From NCBI RefSeq assembly GCF_021401135.1, contig NZ_JACBFO010000001.1, positions 682,001 to 746,000 on the forward strand: a DNA stretch of 64,000 bases, written 5' to 3'. The notes below the pieces were generated by a model. It worked only from the letters and a program-made list of their open reading frames with translations. It had not been told where the DNA came from and ran no database searches. Origin of the DNA: Azonexus sp. R2A61. GTDB lineage: Bacteria; Pseudomonadota; Gammaproteobacteria; Burkholderiales; Rhodocyclaceae. The translations under genes were made by a program, and so were the position numbers. Below, piece by piece: positions 50,979 to 60,159 of this stretch (positions within the stretch are counted from its first letter, which is position 1; every line of letters starts with the position of its first letter).

Positions 50979-52286
50979 ATGGAAATCATTCCGGTTGCCG
51001 AACTGAAGATCGGCATGTTCGTCGTCGAACCGGATTGTCCATGGTCGGAGTTTTCGTTTGCCCTTCAAGGGTTTGTGGTTTCCCGCCCGGAGCAGGTCGT
51101 GCAGTTCCGGGAAAAGTGCCGCTTTGTCCAGATCGACCGCTCGCGATCCCTTGAGGCGTACTATGTGGCGCCGAAAGTCCAGACTGATCGTCCTCTGAAG
51201 GCGAAACCGCTGATTACCACTGCAACGGTGGTCGAGGCAGTGCCGCGGCAGGCGGCACCGCTGTTCGCTGCGCAGCGGGTCGAACAGCAACGGCGGCGCC
51301 GGAAGTTTCTGGATTTCCTGCAGGCGCAGGAGGACGACGCGGCGCTGCATGCGCTGAATCGGGAACTGGGACGCATCGAGCCGCGGTACGACGCGCTGGT
51401 CCAGTCGCTGCAGAGTTCGTTCCAGTCGATCGCCAGTGACCGCTACTTCGATATCAATGGCGTCCGCGAAGGCGTCCGCGATCTTGCCGGCAGCCTGCAG
51501 CGCAATCCGGATGCCTTGATGTGGCTGTTGCGCCTGAAGGGCATCGATCAATACAGTTTCGATCATGCGATGGATGTCTCGGTGCATCTGCTGCTGCTCG
51601 GCACCCAGGTGGGCTGGCGCGGGCCGCATCTGGTCGATCTCGGGCTGGCCGGCATGTTGCAGGATGTCGGCAAGACCCAGGTGTCCGCTGACCTGCTGGC
51701 CAAACGCGATCCGCTGAGCGTTGCCGAGCAGGAACTGATCCGTTCGCACGTGGCCAGTTCGCTGGAGATCCTGACGACCCAGACGCAGGTGTCGACGGAA
51801 GTCCTGCAGATCGTTTCGCGGCATCACGAGCGTCGCGACGGTAGCGGTTACCCGCGCGGTCTTCAGGAGGGGGCAATCGGCATCGGCGCCGAAATGGCCG
51901 GTCTGGTCGATTCGTTCTGCGCGATGCTGAAAAACAAGCCTTATCGCACCGCGATCGGCCACCAGCAGGCGCTCGAGGAACTGTTCAACCTGCGTGGCCG
52001 GCAGTTCAATGCGGCCTTGATGGAACAGTTCGTCCAGTGTGTCGGCCTGTATCCGATCGGTACGCTGGTCGAACTGTCTACCGGCGAGGTCGGGGTCGTC
52101 ATCCAGCAGAACCGCGTGCAGCGCTCGCGGCCGCGCGTGCTGCTGATGCTCGATGCGGCCAAGGAAATGGTCAGCGGCTATCGTGTTGTCGATCTGCGCG
52201 AGCCAGCGTCGGCCGCCATTCGCGTCAGTCGGGCGCTGCCGCACGATGCCTACGGGCTGGATCGTCATGAGCTCTATCTCGGCTGA
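50979..52286 (+). CDS. HD-GYP domain cyclic-di-GMP phosphodiesterase
   Basis: A 435-residue protein. The N-terminal DUF3391-like segment (MEIIPVAELKIGMFVVEPDCPWSEFSFALQGFVV) precedes the HD-GYP domain: FDHAMDVSVHL holds the H..HD-type pair, LQDVGKTQVS the next metal Asp, and SRHHERRDGSGYPRGL the GYP signature with HHE. The domain looks catalytically complete. It probably lowers c-di-GMP. Seven bases separate it from coaX, and it overlaps the EAL gene by 20 bases. Confidence 0.9.
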   Translation: MEIIPVAELKIGMFVVEPDCPWSEFSFALQGFVVSRPEQVVQFREKCRFVQIDRSRSLEAYYVAPKVQTDRPLKAKPLITTATVVEAVPRQAAPLFAAQRVEQQRRRRKFLDFLQAQEDDAALHALNRELGRIEPRYDALVQSLQSSFQSIASDRYFDINGVREGVRDLAGSLQRNPDALMWLLRLKGIDQYSFDHAMDVSVHLLLLGTQVGWRGPHLVDLGLAGMLQDVGKTQVSADLLAKRDPLSVAEQELIRSHVASSLEILTTQTQVSTEVLQIVSRHHERRDGSGYPRGLQEGAIGIGAEMAGLVDSFCAMLKNKPYRTAIGHQQALEELFNLRGRQFNAALMEQFVQCVGLYPIGTLVELSTGEVGVVIQQNRVQRSRPRVLLMLDAAKEMVSGYRVVDLREPASAAIRVSRALPHDAYGLDRHELYLG

Positions 52287-53958
52287 GCCACCCGGTTTCT
52301 TCGATTTTGAAGCCTATGCGCTGCCGGCCGAGGCATTGCGTTCGTTGCCGGCCCTGCAGGCGCCGTGGCGCGACCATCTGCTGCGTCAGGCGGAAACCGT
52401 GCCGGCTGATCCCGATTTTCGGCATTTCCTGGTGTTGACCGCAGAATTGCCGGTATCGATCGGCGATGTCGGCTGGCAGCAGCAATGGATGCGCGCCTGG
52501 TACCGGCTGCATGGCCGCGATTGTTCGCCGGCGCGTTTGCAGCAACTGCTGCATGCAGCGAGTGCGCATTGCGAGGCCTTCCTGCTCGAGGACACCGCAA
52601 ACGCCGTGCCGCGCCTGCATTACGAACTGATCGGCATGCTGAACCGGGCGGTGCTGGCCGCCATCGGGTGCGCCATCGAATTGAGCGAGGAGGCCCGACG
52701 GGAAGAACGCGGCCCGCCCGGGGAACTGGCGGCGCTGGCTTGTCTTCGGCGCTTGCTGGCGGATGCCAGGCCGGCCGCCGTGCTGTCGGTCGCCCTGCTC
52801 GACCGGGAGGCCTGCTCGGTGCTGACGGCCAGCGACCGGCAGCGCCTGCCGAGCTTGCTGGCGGATCATCTGGCGCGCCTGTTGCACGACGGCGACAGCG
52901 TGTTCATCGGCCGCGAAGGCGAATGGCTGGTCGTACTGCCCGAGGTTCTCGGCATGGCCCAGGCCGGGTTGGCGGCTGCCCGGATCGGCCGGGCCTTTGC
53001 CGAACCGGTCAGGCTGTTCGGCGGCCGCTCGCTGCTCCTGCAGGCGACCGTCGGTGCCGCCATGTTGCCCGAACATGGCGAGGATGCGGAAAGTGCGCTG
53101 CAGGCTGCGCGTCTGGCGCGCTGGAGCCTGGTCGGCAGCGACCAGGCGTTTGGCTGGTATGCACGTTCGATGAGCCACGACTGGCAGCATCGCATTGCCC
53201 TTGCCGAAGAACTCCAGGCAGCACTCAATGGCGATGCCCTGCAGTTGTTCCTGCAGCCCCAGGTTGACCTGGTCAGCCTGCAATGCACCGGCGCCGAGCT
53301 GCTGTTGCGCTGGCAACGCCGGGACGGCAGCTGGGTCGCGCCGCCCGAGATCGTGGCCTTGATCGAGGAAAACGGCTGGCGGCCCTTGTTCACCGACTGG
53401 CTGGTGCGCGGGGCACTGCAAATGGCGAGCGAGCTCGACCGCGCGGATATCGGCGTTTCGCTGTCGTTCAATCTGACCGCCGCCGATCTGGTGGATCGCG
53501 AGCTTCCCGAGCTGCTGGCCCAGCGTTGCGCAACCTGGGAGGTGCCGGCGGCGCGGTTCACACTGGAATTGACCGAATCGGCGTTGATGGGCGATCGCCA
53601 TGCCGGTCTGGCGGTGATGCAGCGGCTGCGTGCGCAGGGGTTCCGCATCGCGCTCGACGATTTCGGGACCGGCTATTCCTCGCTCAGCTATCTGGTCGGC
53701 TTGCCGATCAACGAGATCAAGATCGATCGGGCCTTCATCGTCGCCATGCTCGACACCGAAGAGGGGCTGCGCATCGTGCGGACCATCGTTGATCTGGCGC
53801 GCGATCTCGATCTGCGGCCACTGGCCGAGGGCGTCGAGAGCGAGGCTCAGCGCAACTGCCTGATCGGCCTGGGTTGTCATCTGGCGCAGGGCTTCCTCTA
53901 TGCGCAGCCGATGCCGCTCGGCGAGTTCGTTGCCTGGCATCGCCAACGCAACGCTTGA
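52267..53958 (+). CDS. Degenerate GGDEF/EAL cyclic-di-GMP phosphodiesterase
   Basis: A 563-residue cytoplasmic protein. Residues about 1-140 are a helical unknown region. A GGDEF-like fold follows (about 150-310) but the active motif is lost. The EAL domain has ELLLRW in place of EALLRW (catalytic Glu kept), LSFNLTAADL, LELTESALMGD, DDFGTGYSSLSYL, EIKIDRAFI, EGVESEAQ and QGFLYAQPMP, so activity is expected. The 20-base overlap with the HD-GYP gene puts two different phosphodiesterases under one translation unit. Confidence 0.88.
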   Translation: MSSISAEPPGFFDFEAYALPAEALRSLPALQAPWRDHLLRQAETVPADPDFRHFLVLTAELPVSIGDVGWQQQWMRAWYRLHGRDCSPARLQQLLHAASAHCEAFLLEDTANAVPRLHYELIGMLNRAVLAAIGCAIELSEEARREERGPPGELAALACLRRLLADARPAAVLSVALLDREACSVLTASDRQRLPSLLADHLARLLHDGDSVFIGREGEWLVVLPEVLGMAQAGLAAARIGRAFAEPVRLFGGRSLLLQATVGAAMLPEHGEDAESALQAARLARWSLVGSDQAFGWYARSMSHDWQHRIALAEELQAALNGDALQLFLQPQVDLVSLQCTGAELLLRWQRRDGSWVAPPEIVALIEENGWRPLFTDWLVRGALQMASELDRADIGVSLSFNLTAADLVDRELPELLAQRCATWEVPAARFTLELTESALMGDRHAGLAVMQRLRAQGFRIALDDFGTGYSSLSYLVGLPINEIKIDRAFIVAMLDTEEGLRIVRTIVDLARDLDLRPLAEGVESEAQRNCLIGLGCHLAQGFLYAQPMPLGEFVAWHRQRNA

Positions 53959-54016
53959 ACAAAGCCCGGCGAGCGGAGACAATCCGGCGTCATTGCCGAC
54001 CTGCAGGGATATCGCC

Positions 54017-54418
54017 ATGTTCGACCCGGTGCTCAACCAGTTGCCCGCTTTCGCCGGCTTCTTCGCCACGGCGATCGTCCTGCTCGTGCTGTTTGTGCTG
54101 CTGTACGTCTGGGTGACGCCCTACAACGAGCTGGCGATGATCCGTGAGGGCAATACCGCTGCCGCGATCAGCCTGGGCGGTGCGCTGCTTGGCTATGCAC
54201 TGCCGATCGGCGTTTCGGTGGCGACCAGTCACGATATCGCGGTCATGGTCGGCTGGGGCGTCGTGGCCGGTGCGGTCCAGTTGGGGGCGTATCTTGTCGC
54301 CCGTCTGGCCTTGCCCGATCTCGGCGTGGCGATCCCGCACGAGCGCCGCTCGGCCGGCATTTTCATGGCATCCCTTTCCGTCGGCGTCGGCATCCTGAAC
54401 GCCGCCTGCATCGTCTGA
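54017..54418 (+). CDS. DUF350 family membrane protein (YjfL-like)
   Basis: A 133-residue inner-membrane protein with four predicted helices (about 12-32, 50-70, 74-95, 112-132) in the DUF350 duplication pattern; the EGNTAAAISLGGALLGYALPI segment is characteristic. Function unknown; the family is repeatedly found with DUF4178 and SPFH genes, as here. The ATG at 54017 fits the family start. Confidence 0.85.
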   Translation: MFDPVLNQLPAFAGFFATAIVLLVLFVLLYVWVTPYNELAMIREGNTAAAISLGGALLGYALPIGVSVATSHDIAVMVGWGVVAGAVQLGAYLVARLALPDLGVAIPHERRSAGIFMASLSVGVGILNAACIV

Positions 54419-54446
54419 CCAACCCGCTTACCGAACGGAGGCTCGC

Positions 54447-55445
54447 ATGGCCCTGATGGACTTCATCAAGAAACAATTCATCGACATCCTGCAATGGACC
54501 GAGGATGCCGACGGCACGCTGGCCTGGCGCTTCCCGATGCAGGAGATGGAAATCCAGAACGGTGCCAGCCTGACCGTGCGCGATTCGCAGATGGCGATCT
54601 TCGTCGACGAAGGGCAGGTCGCCGATGTCTTCGGCCCGGGCATGTACAAGCTGAATACCCAGACGCTGCCGGTCCTGACCTATCTGAAGAACTGGGACAA
54701 ACTGTTCGAATCCCCGTTCAAGAGCGATCTGTACTTCTTTTCGACCCGTGGACAGCTCGATCAGAAGTGGGGCACGCCGAACCCGATCACCATCCGCGAC
54801 AAGGAATTCGGCATCGTCCGCCTGCGCGCTTTCGGGATTTACTCGTATCACCTGGTCGACCCCAAGATCTTCTACCAGAAGGTTTCCGGTACCCGCGGCA
54901 GCTATACCCGCGAAGAGCTCGAAGGGCAGTTGCGCAGCACGCTGGTCGCCGGGCTGACCGACCTGTTCGGCGAATCCGGCGTGGCCTTCATCGACATGGC
55001 GGCCAATCAGGACGAGTTCGGCAAGGCGATGCTGCAGAAGGCGGCGCCGCTGTTCGCCGACTACGGCCTGCAGCTCGACACGCTGGTCGTGCAGAACGTG
55101 TCGCTGCCCGAGGAACTGCAGAAGCTGCTCGACCAGAAGATCGGCATGAACATGATCGGCGACATGCAGCGCTACACGCAGTTCCAGGTCGCCAGCAGCA
55201 TTCCCGATGCGGCCAGGAACGAAGGCGGCATCGCGGCGATGGGTGTCGGCCTTGGCGCCGGCGTCGGCTTTGGCCAGGTGGTCGGCCAGGCCATGGCCTC
55301 GGCGATGCAACCGGCCGCTGCCGCGGTATCGGCCGACGATGTCGTGGCGACGCTGGAAAAGCTGCACGGCCTGGTCGAGAAGGGCATCCTCAGTCAGGCC
55401 GAGTTCGATGCCAAGAAAGCGGAATTGCTGAAAAAGCTGAGTTGA
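54447..55445 (+). CDS. SPFH domain protein with SHOCT tail (YdjI-like)
   Basis: A 332-residue protein of the virion-core/YdjI type. The SPFH region contains MALMDFIKKQFIDILQWTEDADGTLAWRFPM, the Glu/Gln-rich middle and LDTLVVQNVSLPEELQKLLDQKIGMNMIGDM. Residues about 265-300 are Gly/Ala-rich and the end (VATLEKLHGLVEKGILSQAEFDAKKAELLKKL) is a SHOCT motif. SPFH proteins assemble on membranes; YdjI of Bacillus subtilis works with PspA in membrane-stress response. A similar role here is inference from the neighbouring DUF350 and DUF4178 genes. Confidence 0.87.
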   Translation: MALMDFIKKQFIDILQWTEDADGTLAWRFPMQEMEIQNGASLTVRDSQMAIFVDEGQVADVFGPGMYKLNTQTLPVLTYLKNWDKLFESPFKSDLYFFSTRGQLDQKWGTPNPITIRDKEFGIVRLRAFGIYSYHLVDPKIFYQKVSGTRGSYTREELEGQLRSTLVAGLTDLFGESGVAFIDMAANQDEFGKAMLQKAAPLFADYGLQLDTLVVQNVSLPEELQKLLDQKIGMNMIGDMQRYTQFQVASSIPDAARNEGGIAAMGVGLGAGVGFGQVVGQAMASAMQPAAAAVSADDVVATLEKLHGLVEKGILSQAEFDAKKAELLKKLS

Positions 55446-55455
55446 CCGCAGCACC

Positions 55456-57372
55456 GTGGCGCTGACCGCCTCCTGTCCCTCCTGCGGCGCGCCGGTCGTC
55501 TTCCGTTCGGCGTCGTCGGTCTTTGCCGTCTGCGACTATTGCAGCAGCACGCTGGTCCGCCACGACCAGACGCTGGAAGACATCGGCAAGATGGCGGCAC
55601 TGGTCGAGGATCGCTCGCCGCTGCAACTGGGTGCCGAGGGCAGCTACCGGGGCGTGCATTTTGCGCTGATCGGACGCATCCAGATCCGCTATGGCGAAGG
55701 GCTCTGGAACGAATGGCATCTGCTGTTCGACGACATGCGCACCGGTTGGCTGTCGGAGGCCGCCGGCGAGTATGTGCTGAGCTTCGTCCAGCCGGTGCAG
55801 GAAGTGGTGCCGGCCTTCGACGAATGGCGCATCGGCGAGCGTTTCGTGCTGGCCGGCCAGTCCTGGGTGGTGAGCAATCTCGAACGTGCCGAGTGCGTCG
55901 CCGGCCAGGGCGAGTTGCCGTTCAAGGTCGGTGCCGGCTATCCGGTCAATGCGGTCGACCTGCGTAACGGGCGGAATTTCGCCACGCTCGATTATTCGGA
56001 AACGGCCCCCTTGCTGTTCGTCGGCGAGGCCGTCGATTTCGGCGCGCTGGCGATGAACGGGCTGCGCGACGGCATGGCCGTGCCGACGCGCAAGGTGGAC
56101 ACCCGGGTCTTTCGCTGTCCGGCCTGCGGTGCGCCGATGCAGGCGCGCGATGCGAGCATCCAGGCGGTCGGCTGTGCGAGTTGCGGGGCGGTGGTCGATA
56201 CCAGCGACGAGACGCTGCGCCTGCTGTCCAAGGCCCTAAAGCAGCGCGACGGCGGCTTTGCCCCGCGCCTGCCGCTGGGCAGCAAGGGGCGGCTGGCGGG
56301 GCAAGCGGTCGAGCTGATCGGTTTCCTGGTCAAGCGCAGCAAGGTGGACGGCATCGCCTACCACTGGCGGGAGTACCTGCTGGCCGGCGAGAACGGGAGC
56401 TACCGCTGGCTCACCGAATACAACAATCACTGGACCCTGGTCGATGTCCTGTCCGATCCACCCAACGTCGGCGGCAACGAACTCGCCGATGTGCGCTGGC
56501 AGGGCGAGCGCTACCGGCATTTCTCGACGGCGGCGCGGGCCGAGGTGGTGCATGTCGAAGGGGAGTTCACCTGGCGGGTCCGGCGTGGCGAGATCAACCG
56601 GGTGACCGACTATGTCGCACCGCCGCATACGTTGTCGCGCGAAACGGATGACAAGACGCTGAGCTGGTCGCTCGGGACTTATGTCGAGCCGGCCGTGATC
56701 GCTGCCGCCTTCGGTCTGAAATCGGGGCTGCCGGCCCCGATCGGCGTCGGCGCCTGCCAGCCCAATCCGTGGGCCGAAGGGCATCGCAAGGTGTGCCGGC
56801 TGTTCTGGAAACTGGCGCTGGTCGCGGTGTTGGTCCAGGCCTGGTTCGTCATCGGCGGCGGTGGCAGCACGCTGCTCCGCCAAACTTTCGACTTCGCCCC
56901 GAACGGTCTCGAGGAAAGCCGGCAGACCGGCGAATTCCGGATCGATGGCAAGCCGCGCAAGATCGCCGTGCGCAATCAGACCAATCTGGACAACAACTGG
57001 GCCGTCTTCGAACTGCTGCTGGTCGACAAGAACACCGGCCAGGCCTGGCCCGCGGCGCGCGAGGTTTCCTACTACCATGGCTACGACGACGGTTACTGGT
57101 CTGAAGGCGACAATGCCGACGAGGTCGTCTTCCTGAACGTTCCGCCGGGGACCTACTATCTGACGGTCGACGCCGAGCTGGCCCCGGAAAAGCCCCTGCC
57201 GCTGCGCAGTGCGCTGGAGGTCCGGACAGCCGGTGCCGGCTGGTCGAACTTTGTGCTGGTGATGATCTTCCTGGTGGCTTTCCCGGTATTCACCCGGCTG
57301 CGCCACCATGCCTTCGAGGTCCGGCGCTGGGCCGACAGCGATCACGCGCCGGACGACGACGAGGACGACTGA
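55456..57372 (+). CDS. DUF4178 domain protein with zinc ribbons
   Basis: A 638-residue protein. A zinc ribbon opens it (CPSCGAP ... VCDYC), a DUF4178 domain follows (about 55-200), then a second ribbon (CPACGAPMQ ... GCASCGAV) and a second DUF4178 (about 270-420). A transmembrane helix (LVAVLVQAWFVIGG), an exported-looking domain (about 475-600) and a second helix (FVLVMIFLVAFPVF) end the protein with an acidic tail. The ribbon-plus-domain duplication is visible directly. The start is a GTG ten bases after the SPFH gene. Confidence 0.83.
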   Translation: MALTASCPSCGAPVVFRSASSVFAVCDYCSSTLVRHDQTLEDIGKMAALVEDRSPLQLGAEGSYRGVHFALIGRIQIRYGEGLWNEWHLLFDDMRTGWLSEAAGEYVLSFVQPVQEVVPAFDEWRIGERFVLAGQSWVVSNLERAECVAGQGELPFKVGAGYPVNAVDLRNGRNFATLDYSETAPLLFVGEAVDFGALAMNGLRDGMAVPTRKVDTRVFRCPACGAPMQARDASIQAVGCASCGAVVDTSDETLRLLSKALKQRDGGFAPRLPLGSKGRLAGQAVELIGFLVKRSKVDGIAYHWREYLLAGENGSYRWLTEYNNHWTLVDVLSDPPNVGGNELADVRWQGERYRHFSTAARAEVVHVEGEFTWRVRRGEINRVTDYVAPPHTLSRETDDKTLSWSLGTYVEPAVIAAAFGLKSGLPAPIGVGACQPNPWAEGHRKVCRLFWKLALVAVLVQAWFVIGGGGSTLLRQTFDFAPNGLEESRQTGEFRIDGKPRKIAVRNQTNLDNNWAVFELLLVDKNTGQAWPAAREVSYYHGYDDGYWSEGDNADEVVFLNVPPGTYYLTVDAELAPEKPLPLRSALEVRTAGAGWSNFVLVMIFLVAFPVFTRLRHHAFEVRRWADSDHAPDDDEDD

Positions 57373-57515
57373 TGTTCGACAAATTCAACCTGGCTGCCGC
57401 CATCCTCGCCCTGAGCCTGTTCGGCTATGCCCAGCAGCAGGGCTGGAACCTGTTTGACAACGTCGCCAATCCGGACGGCCGCAGCGGCGGTAGCGGCCGG
57501 GTCTATCACAAGTAG
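57372..57515 (+). CDS. Small membrane-anchored protein of the DUF4178 operon
   Basis: A 47-residue frame beginning MFDKFNLAAAILALSLFGYAQQQG. The ATG overlaps the DUF4178 stop (ATGA), which argues for coupled translation. It has one N-terminal membrane or signal segment and a polar Gly-rich tail ending RVYHK. No family is recognised; the coupled start and host-like codons support it as real. Confidence 0.6.
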   Translation: MFDKFNLAAAILALSLFGYAQQQGWNLFDNVANPDGRSGGSGRVYHK

Positions 57516-57517
57516 TT

Positions 57518-58153
57518 TCAGTCGCCGCCACATCCGCCGCCGTCACCGCCGGAATCTCCACCGCTGTCGCCGGCACAGCCACTGCTGCAGCCGATGTGGC
57601 TGGCACAGTACCCGTCGCTGTTGCCCGTCTGACCGGCCGCCAGGCAGTCGAGCCGGAAAACGAAGCCACCGGCGATGCCTAGCGCCGCGTCGAGTGCAAA
57701 CAACCGGGGCAGGCGTGCAGGGGTTTTCGGATCGATGCCTTCGTGGGCGCAGGCCAGTCGCCAGGCGAGCCGGATACCGTCGCCAGCCTGTGTCGGCGAT
57801 GCCATGGCCTCGACTGGCGTATGGTGCAGGAAGCGTCCGAACGCCTTGTGGCAGAAAGTGTCGTATTGCCGCGTAAAGAGGATGAATTCGTGCCAGGCAT
57901 CGTCAACCGCCTGCGAAGGCATCGCTACCATCCGGCGGCCGGCCCGGTTGCAGATCAGGAAATAGTCGCGCAAGCCCTCCAAAACTTCTCCGCGCTGGCT
58001 TTCCGACAGGGACGGCCGACGTGCGGCCAGACGTTGGTCGAGGCGCGCTTGTAGCGGGAAGCTTTCGATGAAGCGGGCGCGACCGGCCCGGCGCCAAGAC
58101 CGCCAGGCGAGCATGAGCAGGCCGGCAAGCAGGCCAAGCAGCAGGTATTTCAT
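57518..58153 (-). CDS. GRDP-like protein with membrane anchor and Cys/Gly-rich tail
   Basis: A 211-residue protein. A leading membrane helix (YLLLGLLAGLLMLAWRSW) and basic patch are followed by a domain with VDDAWHEFILFTRQYDTFCHKAFGRFLHHTP. Its W-H-x-F-I-x-x-T-x-x-Y-x-x-F-C and F-L-H-H-T-P pattern resembles the glycine-rich-domain-containing protein (GRDP/PF07173-like) family. The tail is a Cys/Gly/Asp-rich run (CSSGCAGDSGGDSGGDGG...). The gene starts four bases into gabD and converges with the DUF4178 operon. Function unknown. Confidence 0.68.
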   Translation of the reverse strand: MKYLLLGLLAGLLMLAWRSWRRAGRARFIESFPLQARLDQRLAARRPSLSESQRGEVLEGLRDYFLICNRAGRRMVAMPSQAVDDAWHEFILFTRQYDTFCHKAFGRFLHHTPVEAMASPTQAGDGIRLAWRLACAHEGIDPKTPARLPRLFALDAALGIAGGFVFRLDCLAAGQTGNSDGYCASHIGCSSGCAGDSGGDSGGDGGGCGGD

Positions 58154-59604
58154 GCACTGACGGCGAAGCAGAGGTACTTCACTTCGAGGTATTCCTCGAG
58201 TCCGTACTTCGAGCCCTCGCGACCGAGGCCGGATTGCTTGATGCCGCCGAACGGGGCCACTTCGTTCGAGATCAGGCCGCTGTTGATGCCAACCATGCCG
58301 TATTCGAGCGCCTCGCCGACACGCCAGGCACGGCCGACATCGCGCGAGAAGAAGTAGGCAGCAAGGCCAAACTCGGTGTCGTTGGCCATGGCGATGGCCT
58401 CGGCCTCGGTCGAAAAGCGGAATAGCGGGGCAATCGGACCAAAGGTTTCTTCGCGGGCGACCTGCATCTGCGACGTCACGTCGGCCAGCACGGTCGGCTG
58501 ATAGAAATTGCCGCCGCGCGCGTGGCGGGCGCCGCCGCACAGCACGCGCGCGCCCTTGGCGACGGCGTCGGCGACATGCGCCTCGACCTTGGCCAGGCCG
58601 GCGGCGTTGATCAGCGGCCCCTGGGCAACGCCGGGTTCGTCGCCGGCGCCGACCGGCAAACGACCGGCTCGTTCGGCCAGGCGCGCAGCGAAGGCCTCAT
58701 AGATGCCGTCCTGCACCAGGAAGCGGTTGGCGCAGACGCAGGTCTGGCCGGTATTGCGGTATTTTGCCGCCAGCGCGCCGTCGACCGCAGCATCGAGGTC
58801 GGCGTCGTCGAAGACGATGAAGGGCGCGTTGCCGCCCAGTTCGAGCGACAGTTTTTTGAGGCTCGGCGCGCATTGCTGCATCAACAGCCGGCCGACTGCG
58901 GTCGACCCGGTGAACGACAGTTTTCTCACCGTCGGATTGGCACACAACTCGCCGCCGATTTCGGCCGGCTTGCCGGTCACCACGTTGAACACCCCGGCCG
59001 GCAAGCCGGCCTGTTCGGCCAGTACTGCCAGCGCCAGGGCGGTCAGCGGTGTCGCTTCGGCCGGCTTGACGACGACCGGGCAGCCGGCGGCCAGTGCCGG
59101 GGCCACCTTGCGCGTGATCATCGCCAGCGGGAAGTTCCACGGCGTGATTGCCGCGCAGACGCCGACCGGCTGCTTGACGACGAGCAGGCGCTGCGCCGGG
59201 TTCGGACTGGGAATGCTTTCACCGTAGCTGCGTTTGCCTTCCTCGGCGAACCATTCGACGAAGGAGGCGCCGTACGTCACTTCCCCCCTGGCTTCGCTGA
59301 GCGGCTTGCCGCCCTCGGCGGTGATCAGTTGAGCCAGATCGTCGGCGTTCTCCAGAATCAGGCGAAACCAGGTGTGCAGCAACTGGCTGCGCTGTTTCGC
59401 GGTGAGTGCGCGCCAGGCCGGCCAGGCGGCGTCGGCGGCGGCGATCGCCCGCCGCGTTTCGGCAGCGCCGGCAAGCGGTACCTTGCCGATCTGCTCACCG
59501 CTGGCCGGATCGATGACGGCCAGCGTTTGGCCGTCGTCGGCATCGACCCATTTTCCGTCGATCAGGTTGGTTGACCGCAGCAGGGAAAGATTCTGGAGAT
59601 TCAT
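58150..59604 (-). CDS. gabD: NAD(P)-dependent succinate-semialdehyde dehydrogenase
   Basis: Aldehyde dehydrogenase of 484 residues that oxidises succinate semialdehyde to succinate. The cofactor site [12 protein letters not shown], catalytic Glu in [18 protein letters not shown] and the active Cys in [19 protein letters not shown] match GabD closely; the Cys-Val-Cys pair is typical of this subgroup. The start has [21 protein letters not shown]. No gabT lies beside it. Confidence 0.92.
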   Translation of the reverse strand: MNLQNLSLLRSTNLIDGKWVDADDGQTLAVIDPASGEQIGKVPLAGAAETRRAIAAADAAWPAWRALTAKQRSQLLHTWFRLILENADDLAQLITAEGGKPLSEARGEVTYGASFVEWFAEEGKRSYGESIPSPNPAQRLLVVKQPVGVCAAITPWNFPLAMITRKVAPALAAGCPVVVKPAEATPLTALALAVLAEQAGLPAGVFNVVTGKPAEIGGELCANPTVRKLSFTGSTAVGRLLMQQCAPSLKKLSLELGGNAPFIVFDDADLDAAVDGALAAKYRNTGQTCVCANRFLVQDGIYEAFAARLAERAGRLPVGAGDEPGVAQGPLINAAGLAKVEAHVADAVAKGARVLCGGARHARGGNFYQPTVLADVTSQMQVAREETFGPIAPLFRFSTEAEAIAMANDTEFGLAAYFFSRDVGRAWRVGEALEYGMVGINSGLISNEVAPFGGIKQSGLGREGSKYGLEEYLEVKYLCFAVSA

Positions 59605-59667
59605 GGTCTTGAAAAATCCTGTAAAAACGGTAAGTTGTAGAAACTTTCAAGAAAAAGGATGAGATCG

Positions 59668-60156
59668 ATGCGTTGGCGCTTGAGCTTCGTTGCCTGTCTC
59701 GCGCTGTGCCTGGCGGCCTGCGGTTCGCCGGCGTCGCGGCCGGTTGCGACTATAGCGCATGCCCCGCGCCCGGTCAGCGCGCAAGGGGCCGAGGTGGTGC
59801 TGTACGCGATGAGCCTGATCGATACCGGCTACCGCTTCGGCGGCAAGAATCCCGATGCCGGGCTCGATTGCAGCGGCATGGTCAGCTATATCTACGGCCA
59901 GGCGGCCGGTCTGCGGGTCGGCGGCAGTGCGGCGGATATCGCCCGTCAGGCGCGGCCGATCGGACGGGACGAATTGCGGCCCGGCGATCTGGTGTTCTTC
60001 AACACCCTGAACCGCCCGTTCTCGCATGTCGGCATCTACATCGGCGACGACCGTTTCGTGCATGCGCCGTCGAGCAACGGGCGGGTGCGCATCGACCAGT
60101 TGGCCAGCGGCTATTTCGCACAACGTTACGAGGCCGCGCGCACGCTGCTCGACTAG
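59668..60156 (+). CDS. NlpC/P60 family lipoprotein
   Basis: Probable cell-wall endopeptidase of about 162 residues. The signal peptide MRWRLSFVACLALCLAAC contains a lipobox ending at Cys. Catalytic residues are in GLDCSGMVSYIYG (Cys), FSHVGIYIGDDRFVHAPS (His and third polar residue), as in Spr/NlpC enzymes that cut peptidoglycan cross-links. I chose the ATG at 59668, eight bases after AAGG; another ATG lies nine bases upstream in frame. Confidence 0.88.
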   Translation: MRWRLSFVACLALCLAACGSPASRPVATIAHAPRPVSAQGAEVVLYAMSLIDTGYRFGGKNPDAGLDCSGMVSYIYGQAAGLRVGGSAADIARQARPIGRDELRPGDLVFFNTLNRPFSHVGIYIGDDRFVHAPSSNGRVRIDQLASGYFAQRYEAARTLLD

Positions 60157-60159
60157 GCT

